Position numbers and translations under genes: made by a program | Shown: positions 1-10,949 of the stretch, one piece after another | How positions within the stretch are numbered: position 1 is the first letter of the stretch | Layout: each line of letters opens with the position of its first letter | Assembly (NCBI GenBank): GCA_032871835.1 | Contig: CM065299.1 | Location: forward strand, 7,225,001 to 7,289,000 | DNA: 64,000 nucleotides | Direction: 5' to 3' | From: Dipteronia dyeriana | Taxonomy: Eukaryota; Streptophyta; Magnoliopsida; Sapindales; Sapindaceae | Notes under the pieces: generated by a model | What the model was told of the DNA's origin: nothing | The model's database searches: none | The model's input: the letters and a program-made list of their open reading frames with translations, nothing else

Positions 1-199
1 ATATTATTTAGATAAATTTATCCTTCCATGGACACATGTTATCCATGTGCAAAGGGAGTAATGCTCACCCACCCTCAAAGGGGGTGAACAAAAATGGACT
101 CGTTTAAATTTAATTAGTTAGATACAAATTAAAATACTAATTATGGCCAACTGATTTGAATCCAATGAAAAAATATTTGCGGTCTAAATTTTTAGAATA

Positions 200-426
200 T
201 TTAACATTTTTTTTTACGGTGGGTTGTTCTTCGATTTATCGGACTCTAATTATGGTCACCCAATATTGGAATTTTTTTTAATTTCCACTAAAGAGATCGC
301 TGGTACACACCCACTGCGGCAACTTTAGGTTGAAATTTTTTTTTATAAAAAAAAACATAATTTTCAAAACAAAAAAAATAACAACAACGAAACAAACATG
401 GAGATTGAAACAGCAGGATGATCAGG
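200..426 (+). promoter_or_regulatory. Relic copy of the ligase-gene promoter and 5' UTR
   Basis: This stretch matches 28650-29340, directly upstream of the ligase-like gene. Shared landmarks are ACGGTGGGTTGTT followed by TTCGATTT, then CACCCACTGCGGCAACTTTA, then a TATAAAAAAA run near 344, and finally GAGATTGAAACA and CAGGATGATCAG. The similarity stops at GATGATCAG, which in the intact copy lies in the 5' UTR before the start codon. No ligase coding sequence follows here. I infer a duplicated promoter whose gene body was lost or never copied. Confidence 0.6.
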
Positions 427-429
427 ATT

Positions 430-780
430 GTTAATGATAACAATCAATATTATTTCCATGAAACACTGAATTAAATAAAAAACAACGAAATTAATGGAAA
501 AAAGAGTTAGTATAAAGACAAACATAGAGAATATGAGAGAGGGAGATAACCTTCGAAAAAAATGGTGGACAGTGACCTGTGAAGTCAAAAGACGGCAGTG
601 GAAGAGGGTCAGCGGCGATGGATAGTGGCTCGATACTCGGCCGCCGTGGTAGATTTGGAAAAGAGAGGGTTCGCTAACGGATGTGGTGAATAAAAAACCA
701 TTTACCACATGTTGGTTCCTTTTTGAAACTAAGAGGTGTAACATGACTATTATCTTAAACTAGAGGGAGTTTTTAATAAG
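430..780. repeat. Duplicate of the 27.06-28.68 kb block, without its insertions
   Basis: The order of shared landmarks is the same as at 27062-28620: AAAAAAGAGTTAGTATA, GACAAACATAGAGAATA, GGTGGACAGTGA, GGAAGAGGGT, GTGGCTCGATACTCGG, GATTTGGAAAAGAGAGGGTT and CATTTACCACATGTT. Here the text is continuous at the two places where the downstream copy carries hAT-like elements (near 615 and 672), so it is the empty-site version. I see no coding function. Open frames on the minus strand here are low-complexity. Confidence 0.65.
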
Positions 781-1319
781 AACCCTTTTGCATATGATTT
801 TAAATACACAAAAGGAATCTCCCTATTTGGGAAAATATTTTATCTATCGTAGATTATATTGCTGTAACCTCTTTTACGATAACAGAGACGACTATTATTT
901 TTAATTTTAAAAGATTACATTTACATAGAAAAGGAAAATCCATTTCAAATGGAATACTAGTTCATAATTTTAACCAATAAATCTACACATGGATATTAAT
1001 GAATTAATTTTAACTATTAATAAACAAGGACATTAATTATTTGAGCGCAATTCCAGACAAGTTGAATAATATATAACATGTTTGGACAACTAGATCATCA
1101 TTAATCTGTAACTAGAAGAAACACATTTAAGGTTTTAATTTACCATTCTCAACAATTAGAGCTCTATTTTTATCTAAAACTAAAACAACAAGATTTTCAT
1201 CTGAAAACTTGCAACAAGATTAATATTTTTTATAATTCAGCTTCAAGTTTTTATCTGAATTACAGCTCTACTTATAATTGAGCAATGTTAACCGAAAATT
1301 CACTATGAGTGATGAATTT
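781..1319. other. AT-rich intergenic DNA
   Basis: I see no gene, RNA or clear element termini here. The stretch is AT-rich with short homopolymer runs. Confidence 0.5.
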
Positions 1320-2990
1320 CAGTTAGCACCTTCAACAACTACCAGGTAGATAGCAGGGGGTAGATACCTTGTACCTTGGTGATCTTGTATGATAAGGAGT
1401 AAGGAGTCTGGTGCGGTAGGTAGGAGACTAGTCATCTCACCCGTCTGGCTTCGTGCCTACGGAAGAGACATAGTGCTTGAGGTTCCCTTACTGGTATAAG
1501 GGGTTGATCATGGCCCCTGGTCCCTAGTACTGGTACCCGGTTCGGGTACTCGATCCTGGTACATGGTCTCCTCTCTAGGTGTCATCGATCCAAATAGCAA
1601 GCAAGGAGGTTGGATTGGTGCTCTAGGATGATGTAGATGTGGTCGTGAAGGATAGGACCACTTGGTAATGATTCTTCGCCTTTAGGTACTTTCTGTCGGG
1701 GTCGGAACCTGTCATAGTTCTCCTTACTCCCTTCTAGCGGATCCAGATGGTCAGAAGGGTATGATTCTAGCTCACACACATACATACATGCATAATAAAG
1801 GAGATAGATGGGAGAAAGACAAGTCTTTGGTAGAGGTACACTGATATAGGGGAAAAAAACATCACGAAAGATCATATGCTGAAAAACCCCAGGCAGTATC
1901 CAAATGAAGGAGAGAGACCTTTCGCTATATATCATGAAGCGCTCCTGGGAGAACTTACAAGAAATTGCAGGGAGGTATAACACAAGTGCTCTGGAGAGCT
2001 TACAATAGTAGTCGAATGTTAATCGATACCGGTGTGTTCCTAGTAAAGGTAAATACATATAAACAAGATGATACCATACTGATGGTGTATGGAAAATCAG
2101 GCAATGTGCCTTTTACACTGTTGGAGATCTCATTCTGGTCGATATGTGGATCTCCGTCAGGATCCCATTTCAGCCCATATTTGGGCGTGTCTTTTGGTAT
2201 TTATTTTTGCCTGCCTTTTGTTGGAGAGAGTTTTGTCATATTCATAGGTTCTCATTACTCCATTAATTTGGTTAATTGATTTGCAATCATAGGAGCAGTG
2301 ATTTGGTATTAATGGAATTGACTCATTAATGGCATTGTGAATGGTCATTAAAGAGTTGACTGATTTCTCATCAATGTCGTTGTGACTGACCATTATAGAG
2401 TTAACTAATTACTCATTAATGACATTATGACTGACCATTAAAGAGTTGGTTGATTTCTCATTAATGACGTTTTGAATGGTCATTAAAGAGTTGACTGATT
2501 ACTTGTCAATGACGTTGTGAATGACCATTAAAGAGTTAAATGATTGCTCATTAATGGCGTTGTGAATGGCCATTAAAGAGTTGACTATCTTTCATTAATG
2601 GAGTCAACTTTCTCTTCATTTGCCTTGTTAGAGATGAAATTGGCTTCATTCCTTCAAGCGAGGTACACTGATGTACCGGTTTACTCTGGTTGGTTTAACG
2701 CTAGCTTTAGTGTGTTGATACCTTCTGGGTACCATTGTTCTTACCTAGCGAGCGGGATACATATCTCGGTTGGATCTTGGACTGATATCGCGGTACTTGG
2801 GTACCGGGTAGATGTCATGGTACCTAGGTACCAGGTAGGAAATACCATGATACCGGCTTCGCTTGATATTTGGTAACATGTGCGATGTGGTACTGACCTC
2901 TTCCAGATTGTGGCATAGACTTTTCCTAGTACCTAAGTACCGGTCCCGATCCAGGTCTTACTGGGTACCAGGGGATGAAAAATTCTTCTT
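1320..2990. repeat. Unclassified GGTACC-rich repeat block
   Basis: Base composition is clearly less AT-rich than on either side, and the palindrome GGTACC and near variants (GGTACCGGGT, GGTACCTAGGTACC, GGGTACCAGG) recur many times, especially at 1370-1570 and 2660-2980. Some open frames cross it, but none shows a recognisable domain. It may be an LTR or other non-coding part of an old retroelement. I found no TG...CA boundary with a matching target duplication and no partner copy in the window. Confidence 0.4.
2310..2600. repeat. 45-bp tandem repeat, about six copies
   Basis: The word (A/T)AAGAGTT recurs near 2350, 2394, 2440, 2485, 2530 and 2575, a regular 45-bp step. Each unit reads roughly GACCATTAAAGAGTTGACTG followed by a variable TTAATGACGTTGTGAATG part. 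The copies differ by several bases, so the array is old. Confidence 0.8.
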
Positions 2991-3321
2991 TTGACCCCTA
3001 CAAAAAAAGGTTGTTAACAGAGTAGTTGACTAAAAGAAAAGGAAAATAATAATATTATAAAAAACAACTACAATTTACCCTATTTTTCTCTTTTTAAAGA
3101 AAACTAATACTTATCACCTCTGATGTCCTTTTTTTTTGTCTGGATGTCATGTGAACCATTGCATCAATCTAACGGTTTAGATGAAACTTAACAATTTTTT
3201 TTAAGAAAAGAAAACGTAACAATTAAATTAAAAATTAATAAAATGACAGATATCATTTGTGTCGAGTATTTATTTGCAATTGCAAATCTGCAATAGCTGT
3301 CTCCTTTATCTATCTCCATCA

Positions 3322-3348
<27 letters not shown>
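2991..3348. other. AT-rich DNA ending in a (CT)n microsatellite
   Basis: No gene is visible. A (CT)n run at 3328-3353 borders the Copia element; the element appears to have inserted into it, because CT-rich sequence resumes at 10192. Confidence 0.6.
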
Positions 3349-3353
<5 letters not shown>

Positions 3354-3357
<4 letters not shown>

Positions 3358-4157
3358 GTTATAGTCCAACTACTCAAGCCCAATCTTAAGCCAAATGATA
3401 AGATGAGTTGAAGCCAGTAGAACCCAAGATCTGAATGCTCCTAACCAAGTTCATCATTTACTCTACACGACGTCGTTCCTTGGATATCTTGATTGATATT
3501 ACTAATTCATGATTTCATGTTGATTCAGAAGCAAGTGATTGGCTACTCTTGTGTAAGTTGGACCTTATCTGATAAGGAGTATAAAAATGGAAGTGAAGGA
3601 GAGAGAAATCACTTTTTGATTTCTAGGTTTTTTGTTGATATTTCTCAAAAGCTTTCTCTCTGTATTTTCTTCTTGTTGTTCTTGGTATTCAACTTGAATA
3701 TCGGGCTTCTCTGTAATGAATCTGAGTGAAAGGTAGAAGGATAAAAGAGAGAAACAATTGTTGTACATCTACTGATACTAATTTTGTTTCATTTTGGGTT
3801 GTAATCCCATGTAGAGTTTGTGTAATTAGGTCAGTTGGTTGAGTGCTTCGTAGATCTGGGTTTTGGGCACCTTTTGAGGGCTTTCTTGTGTAATTTTCTA
3901 GGTAGATCAAGGTTGTAAGAATACTATATAGTGATGGAGTGTCTCCAAAAAGGCTCAACGTGGATGTAGGCCCCATTTCTGGCTGAACCACGATAATTTT
4001 ATGTGTTGTTTCCTTTACAGCTTTATTTTTCTTTATCTTTCTTGTTTCTATTGTTGTTGACTCCATAGTTAGTTGGTTTCAGTTCTCTTGTCTGTCACTT
4101 TTGCAAGTGTTGTTGACATGTGTAGTTGGGTTCTTTAGTCGACTAAGAATTTCAACA
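3354..4157 (+). repeat. 5' LTR of Copia element 1
   Basis: 804 bp from TGTTGTTATAGTCC to AATTTCAACA, followed at once by a primer-binding site. A TATA-like GAGTATAAAAATGG lies near 3577-3590 and is kept as GAGTATAAAAGTGG near 9611 in the other LTR, so it is the likely core promoter. Short minus-strand frames here are not genes. Confidence 0.92.
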
Positions 4158-4158
4158 G

Positions 4159-4170
4159 TGGTATCAGAGC
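4159..4170 (+). other. Primer-binding site of Copia element 1
   Basis: TGGTATCAGAGC sits one base after the 5' LTR. This is the usual initiator-methionine tRNA primer site of plant Copia elements. Confidence 0.9.
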
Positions 4171-4195
4171 CTGCAGACTGTACCAACGGTGAACA

Positions 4196-5230
4196 ATGAG
4201 GACCGAATTCCTCCAGTTGCAGAGTCTTCAAACTCTGAAGGCTCGACTGGAAAAGAAGAGCTTGGCAGTGAATATACTAGTAGTGGCTCAGAGGTAAAAA
4301 ATTTCAATTCTGGTAATTTTAGCAATTTTAATTTCATTGGTATGAATATGAAATTTGAGATAAACTAATTCGATGTCACTGGGGATATCTTGATTTGGAG
4401 AAGAAAGGTGAAAGCCCTTCTCTCCCAACGAAAAATCCTCAGGGCCATTTAAATTCCTGATAAATTGTCTGACACATTGACTAAAGAACAAAAACATGAC
4501 ATTTTAGAAATGAAAATAGGCATTACAATTTTGAATCTTTCAGATAATATACTTTGAGAAGTAAATGATGAATCTGTTGCATGTAATGTTTGGAAAAATC
4601 TAGAAAGCTTATACTTGACTAAATCTTTGACTAATAAAATTTACTTGAAAGAAAGATTGTTTGGCTTTAAAATGGACCCTAGTCAACCTCTTAGTCAAAA
4701 TTTAGATGAATTCAAGAAGATGACTATAGAGTTAGCTAATTCTGGTGAGGATGAGAAGTTGAGTGATGAGAATGAGGCAATTATTCTCCTCAACTCACTT
4801 CCTGAATCCTTTAGAGATGTCAAGGCTGCTATCAAGTATGGCAGATCTTCTCTTACACTTAAAGAGTGTGTTTCAACTCTAAAATCTAAGGATTTAGAGT
4901 TAAAAACAGAGAAGAGTGATGGAGGTAAAAATCTGTTTATTAAAGGTAGAACTTCTACTAAAAACAGTAACTATAATTCTAATGATAACAAGGGAAATGG
5001 TAGAAGTAAAAACCCCAACCATAGATCTCAGTCTAGAAACTGAAGCAACTATAGGAAATGCTATTTTTGTAGAAAAATGGGTCATATCAAGAAATATTGT
5101 TATAAGCTTAAAAAAAAGAATCAAGATAAAAATTCTAGTAACAGTGATGCATCTATTGCATCAAAGTCTGATGAGCCAAGTGAAGTACTCAATGTGAGTA
5201 TAGTGGATATCAAGTCTAAGCGGATCTTAG
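4196..5230 (+). pseudogene. gag of Copia element 1 (broken)
   Basis: The reading frame starts around GTGAACAATGAGGAC and runs through the Copia gag core (an open stretch at 4615-5043). It ends in a CCHC zinc knuckle, C-Y-F-C-R-K-M-G-H-I-K-K-Y-C, at about 5059-5100. In-frame stops occur near 4366, 4449, 4555 and 5041. The product would be the RNA-binding capsid protein. No intact protein can be made. Confidence 0.85.
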
Positions 5231-6620
5231 ACCCAACATGTTCCTTTCACATGAGTCCAATGAGGGAATGGTTCACTGAGCTCAAAGAACTCACTGATAG
5301 GACCGTAATGATAGGTAATAATCAGCAATGTAAATTAGAAGGTATATGATCTTTTACCGCTAGGATGTATGATGAAATAATAAGAGTTTTCAGTAATGTT
5401 AGATTTGTGTCAAATCTAAAAAGGAACTTAATTTTTCTAGGTGTCTAAGATGAGGAAGGGTATTTCTATATGGCTAAAAAGGGAGTTCTAAAGGCTTCAA
5501 GAGGTTCCCTTGTCATCCTTAAAGGTGACAAAAAGAATGGCCTCTATGTGTTAAGAAGCGAGACTGTCACAGATCATGCTACAAATGTGGCATCTAAGGT
5601 GAGTGACAAGTTTGTTGTATGGCATATAAGATTAGGACACATAAGTGAAAAGGGTCTTAGTGAGTTAAGTAAATAGAACCTGTTGGGAGGGGATATAGTG
5701 AACAAACTTGAGTTCTGTGAGAATTGTGTTTTATGAAAACAACATAGGTTGAGTTTTAACACTGTACAACATACCACAACTTAGGTTATAGAGTCTGTTC
5801 ACTCTGACCTTTAGGGACCTACCAAGTTTCCTACGTATGGTGGAAACTTATATTTTCTGTCCTTAATAGATGATTATTCTAGGAAGGTTTGGATTTACTT
5901 ATAAAAACCCAAAGACCAAGCCTTTAACAGTTTTAATGATTAGAAAAGGCTGGTTGAAAACCAGACCTCTAAGAAAATTAAAACACTTAGAACTGAAAAT
6001 GTTTTGGAATTTTGTAAGAAAGAGTTCAATAGATTTTGTATAGATGAAGAAATTCAGAGGCATAAAACTGTTATATATACACCTCAATAGAACGAGGTGG
6101 CTAAAAGGATGAATAGAGCCATTCTTGATAAAGTTAGGTGTCTCTTAATTGACTCGGGTTTCAGTCAAAACTTTTAGGGAGAGGCTGTCTTAACAGCAAC
6201 CTATCTGATTAATAAGTCTCCCTCCACTGCCATTAATTTGAAAACTCCTAAAGAACTGTGGATTAGGAGGCCACCCAGCCTAAAACACCTTAGAGTGTGT
6301 TTGAATGTGCATGTGCACATCAATATGAAGGAAAGTTAGAACCTAGGTCTGTTAGAAGAGTTTTCTTAGAATATACCTTAGGTGTTAAGGGTTATAGGCT
6401 GTGGGTTAAAGATCAAAAGGAGTACAAGGTTATAATTAGTAAGGATGTCATCTTTGATGAGTCTAGAATGCCTAGTAAGGATAAGGACCAACCAACTGAA
6501 TCCCATCTAGGCCCTTTAAAAGATGATGGAAATCGAATTCATGTGGAAGTTGGCAACCCACCATCTAGTCCTGTTCATATCTAGGATAATCCTTTTGAGG
6601 ATGAGAGAGCTACCTTTTTT
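5230..6620 (+). pseudogene. Protease-integrase part of pol, Copia element 1 (broken)
   Basis: At the protease active site (about 5230-5265) the frame reads L-D-P-T-C-S-F-H-M-S, a damaged form of the Copia D-S-G-x-S-x-H-M motif in which S-G is replaced. The GAG-pre-integrase His-Cys region (W-H-I-R-L-G-H-I-S-E-K-G-L) lies at about 5621-5660. The integrase core follows to about 6300, with Y-T-P-Q near 6075 followed by a stop. The integrase C-terminal part (GVKGYRLW, then KVIISKDVIFDES) is open at 6297-6584. Several stops, many of them TAG, interrupt it. Confidence 0.85.
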
Positions 6621-6784
6621 GATGATTCTAATTAGGTAGAAGAGGATCAGAATCAGTCAGAGACTAATGAGGATTAGTTTGGTATTGTTGTAGCTTTTCA
6701 AATAATCTCTGTTAACTGTGCTGAAGAAATAATCTGCTGTAAAGTTAATCAGACAACTGTTTGGTTAATGCTGTTGTTGAAACT

Positions 6785-7595
6785 GATGTAGATTAAAAAG
6801 CGGTATTTATGCGTTTGATAAACTTTATCTTTAATTGTTGTGATTTTACATAATGACTAAAATAGACATGAAATTGAATTATCAAGTAAAGCAAAAAAAT
6901 TATTTTCATATTTCTCAATCTTAAACTCCCTTGACAACCGAAAAATCTAGGGTTTGTTGAAAACATCAAGTCAAAAAAAAAAAAATTGGATGTTTCTTCA
7001 TTTACTCCTTTATTTATTTTCACTACAATATTCTTTGATTTATTGTACTTGACATGTGGATACCTATACTACAGCACTTCAATCTTTATCAATTTTTTTT
7101 ATAATTTTTAGTGATTGTATTTTTGGATGAGTTTCTGATGATAAAGAAGAAAAATGGTAGAGAAGAAAAAATAGATGGCGAAAAAAATGAGTTTTAGGGT
7201 TTTGTTCTAAGTTATAAGTTTGAGTGTGTTCCGGAATTGGGTTGAGAGGATGAACAAATTGTTTTTAAAAAACTTTTAATTAATCTTATATTTAATCAAC
7301 GATGAACAAATAAAATTGAATCATATGAAATTAAACATAAGATATATTGTATTTATGTTAAGTCAATATGGAAATTTTAGTATTTAAAAAGGATTCTTTA
7401 AATTAAACCGCAGATTTTATCATAATCACTATGCAAAAGTAACCTCCATATGCTTCTTAAAATTGTTGTCAAATCAATCCAGATTCTCAAATAATCACTT
7501 TTGAAAATTTTACCAAACATCTTTTTTATGTCAAAAGTATTAAATAATCAGATTTTAACTTCCCAAAAACAATACCAAATGATGCCAGTCTCTAG
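6785..7595. mobile_element. Probable insertion inside Copia element 1 pol
   Basis: The pol linker stops making sense near 6785 and resumes near 7596 with the frame that leads into RT. The 800 bp between is much more AT-rich and has no coding sense. Its ends (GCGTTTGATAAACT near 6807; ACAATACCAAATGATG near 7569-7585) are weakly inverted, as in hAT-like elements, but I found no convincing target duplication. It could also be element-internal non-coding DNA. Confidence 0.4.
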
Positions 7596-9284
7596 CTGAT
7601 TACCAGTTAGTTAGGGATAGGGTTAGAAGGATCATAAAACCTAACAGTAAATATACTTATGCTGATGTTTAATCCTTTGCTCTGTGCGTTGGCCAAGAAA
7701 TAGAAAATACTGAGCCTAGAACCTATAGTGAAGCTGTCAATTGTCTTGACAAGAAAAAATGGTTACAGACCATGAGAGAAGAGATGGATTCTCTTAAGAA
7801 AAACAAGACCTGGTTTCTAATTGTAAAACCTAAAAAACAAAAGGTAATAGCTTGTAGGTGAATCTACAAGATCAAAGAAAGTGTAGATAAAAATGAATCA
7901 CCAAAGTATAATGCTAGATTAGTTGCCAATGTCTTTACACAAAGGGAGGGAATTGATTACAATGAGATTTTCTCTCCTGTTGTAAAGTATAAGACAATTG
8001 TGATAGTTTTAACATTAGTTAGCTATTTTGACATGGAATTAGAACAATTAGATGTCAAAACAGCCTTCTTGCATGGAGACGTAGATGAAACTATTTACTT
8101 GTCTCAACTGGAGGGTTTTGAATCTTATTCTAAACCCTCCTATGTGTGTTTTCTTAAGAAATCTCAATATGGTCTTAAGCAAGCCCCTAGACAATGTAAT
8201 AAGAAATTTGATAGTTTTATTGCTAGTATAGGCTTCAATAATAGCAATTTTTATGCATGTTTATATTTCAGCAGTAAAAGTGTTGATAAATCTGTTTACT
8301 TGCTTTTATATATTGATGATATACTAATTTATAGTAAGAACATGTCTAGGATTATAGAGTTGCAAAAGAAATTAAAGTATGAATTTAATATGAAGGACTT
8401 AGGAAATGCTAAACAGATTCTTGGTATGGAAATCGTCAGGTTTAAGGAAGAAAACATATTGTGTTTGAAGCAGTCCAATTACTTGAATAAGATGGCAGAC
8501 AAATTTGTAATGAGAAATTGTAAGCTTGTCAATGTCTCACTATATGCTAATTATGTGTCGTCAGCAGCCCTATCACCTAGGTCATTAGAGAAAAGTAGAT
8601 ATATGGCAAATGTACCCTATTATAGTGTTGTAGGATCAATGATGTATTCTATGATAAGCATTAGGCCTGATTTAGCTCAAGCTATTAGTGTATTGTCTAG
8701 GCATATGGCCAATCTTGGTGAAGGCCATTAGAATGCCATGAAATGGCTTCTAAGGTATATAAGTTCTACTACATCAGTAGGACTGAATTATGAATGCTCT
8801 AATAGTGTGTTAGATATAGTTGGGTATATAGACCCTGACTATATAGGTGACAGAGATAAGAGGAGGTCTACCACCTCATACTTCTTCACTATTGTTGATT
8901 GTTGTGTCAGTTGGAAGAGCCAACTTCAGTTAGTTATTGCTCTTTCCACAACTGAGGCAGAATATATAGCTGTTACTAAAGCTATGAAAGAAGTCATTTT
9001 TGCTTCAAGGTCTTCTAGGTGAGATAGGTGTGTTTAGAAGTAAGGTTGTTATCTATACTGCCAGTCAAATTTCTTTGCACTTGTGTAAGAACCTAGTCTT
9101 CCATGAGAGGACTAAGCACATAGAGGTGAAGTACCATTTTATTAGAGATAAAATCTTAGAAGGTACTGTTGAGGTGGAAAATATTTTCACTGAAGAAAAT
9201 CCAGCGGATATAGTAACCAAAGTGATTCCCTATAGCAAGCTCAAGCATTGCTTGAGCTTGCTGAAAATAGGTGATTATGGATAA
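7596..9284 (+). pseudogene. Reverse transcriptase-RNase H part of pol, Copia element 1 (broken)
   Basis: RT starts around 7730 (EEMDSLKKNKTW, then VDYNEIFSPVVK-like text). A long open part at 8000-8731 has L-D-V-K-T-A-F-L-H-G and the catalytic L-Y-I-D-D at about 8308-8322, an Ile variant of the usual YVDD. RNase H follows in two overlapping frames (8738-9022 and 9000-9284), with ALSTTEAEYIAVT and a TKHIEVKYHFIRD stretch. A stop at 8729-8731 and a frameshift near 9010 break the frame. The final stop is at 9282-9284, about 100 bp before the 3' LTR. Confidence 0.9.
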
Positions 9285-9387
9285 CATCTGTTTTGTGTTT
9301 TAAGCCAGGTATGCTTTGGAGAGATCTCTGTTGCTATATGTGGACGATGTTGTCTTGATTTGTTTTGAATATGGACTAGGTGAAATA

Positions 9388-10191
9388 TGTTGTTATAGTC
9401 CAACTACCCAAGGCCAATCTGAAGCCCAATGATAAGATGGGATGAAGCCAGTAGAACTCAAGATTCGAATGCTCCCAACTAGACCCATCACTTACTCTAC
9501 ACGACGTCGTTCCTTGAATATAAGGATTGATATTATTGAGTCATGATTTTGTGTTAATTTGGAAGCAATTGATTGGTTACTCTTGTGTGAGCTGGACCTT
9601 ATCTGATAAGGAGTATAAAAGTGGAAGCGAAGGATAGAGAAATAACTTTTTGATTTCTAGGATTTTTTTTATATATTTCTCATAAGCTTTCTCTTTGTAT
9701 TTTCTTATTGTTGTTCTTGGTATTCAACTTGAATATCAGGCTTCCCTGTAGTGAATCTGAGTGAGAGGTAGAAAGATAAAGAGAGAATAGATTGTTATGT
9801 ATCTACTGATACTAATTTTGTTTCATTTTGGGTTGTAATCTTAGGTTGAGTTTATGTAATTAGGTCAGTTGGTTGAGTGCTTCGTAGATCTGGGTTCTGG
9901 GCTCATTTTGAGGGTTTTCTTGTGTAATTTTTTGGATAGATCAAGGCTGTAAGAATACTATATGGCAATGGAGTCTCTCCAAAGAGGCTCAACGTGGATG
10001 TAGGCTCCATTTCAAACTGAACCACGATAATTTTATGTGTTGTTTCCTTTAAAGCTTTATCTTTCTTTATCTTTATGGTTTCCATTGTTGTTGATTCCAT
10101 TATTAGTTGGTTTCAGTGGTCTTGTCTGTCACTTTTGCAACTGTTGTTGACAGGTGTAGTTGGGTTCTTGAGTCGACCAAGAATTCTAACA
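9388..10191 (+). repeat. 3' LTR of Copia element 1
   Basis: 804 bp, the same length as the 5' LTR, from TGTTGTTATAGTCC to GAATTCTAACA. No strong polypurine tract precedes it; the bases before it are ATGGACTAGGTGAAATA. Confidence 0.92.
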
Positions 10192-10196
10192 CTCTC

Positions 10197-10949
10197 TCTC
10201 TTGTTTTTGTTTCACTCTCCTCTCCCTATCTCATCAACTACACTCCCTCGCATTCTTAATTACCTCCGGACTACAGCCATATGTGAACTCTTTACTATTA
10301 TTAACTATGGACATTCAACTATTAATTTACATCTCCTCAATGCAAATTATTATTATTATTATTATTTTGCAAGTCTCCTTTCTCCAATTGTTTATTTAAA
10401 GTTAAAGGACCACAAATTCAGTAGCCAGTGGTTGGAGTTGATTTTTAAACTCTTAGCATTAGCAAATATTATTTGTCAATCCACTGACCATTATTTAGGT
10501 GCAACTTGTTCAACACAAATTTGCTAAAATTGTGAATGTGGAAGTAAAAAGAGATAAAATGGAACATTGAAAGAAATTAAATTAAGACTAAAATTATAGT
10601 ACGGTTATTTACTGTCACAATTTTATATATGGTTAAAAATAAATTCCATATTAGAATTGTGTTGGTTTTGGTCCATTCTCATATAAAGGAACACAACAAG
10701 AAGACCGGAAGAGTGCTGAATTCTAAAATGTAGAGAGATTGAAAACGACCCGACTAGGAATCCATATCCGGATTTTATCCGAGTTTTATTATTATTATTA
10801 ATTTTATTTTTTAATTACAATTTTTATAATTGAAATTTGTAGATCCCCATTTTTGTATGACAGGTCCTTTTTAGAACTAAGAATTCAATACTTAAATAAA
10901 AAATTAAAATAAGTTGCTTCCTCAAATTAATTCAATGGTTTTCGGTGTA
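10197..10949. other. Intergenic DNA between Copia element 1 and the Mutator-like element
   Basis: It starts CT-rich, continuing the pre-insertion microsatellite, and contains a (TAT)n run at 10348-10366. An open frame that begins in the LTR runs into it and is not a gene. Confidence 0.5.

Larger units (their letters stand above)
3349..10196 (+). mobile_element. Copia element 1: complete Ty1/Copia LTR retrotransposon, decayed
   Basis: Two 804-bp LTRs (3354-4157 and 9388-10191) start TGTTG and end CAACA or TAACA. They flank a gag-pol region in Copia order (gag, protease, integrase, RT, RNase H). The 5-bp flanks CTCTC (3349-3353 and 10192-10196) agree, although the target is a (CT)n repeat and the match is therefore weak. 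The LTRs differ at roughly one base in eight over the first 150 bp, so the insertion is old. The coding region has many stops and frameshifts and an internal insertion near 6.79-7.59 kb. Confidence 0.95.

Noticed and set aside
364..744. 126-codon minus-strand open frame
   Set aside because: Hydrophobic and low-complexity. It lies over the duplicated non-coding block, and the paralogous copy at 27-28 kb does not keep it.
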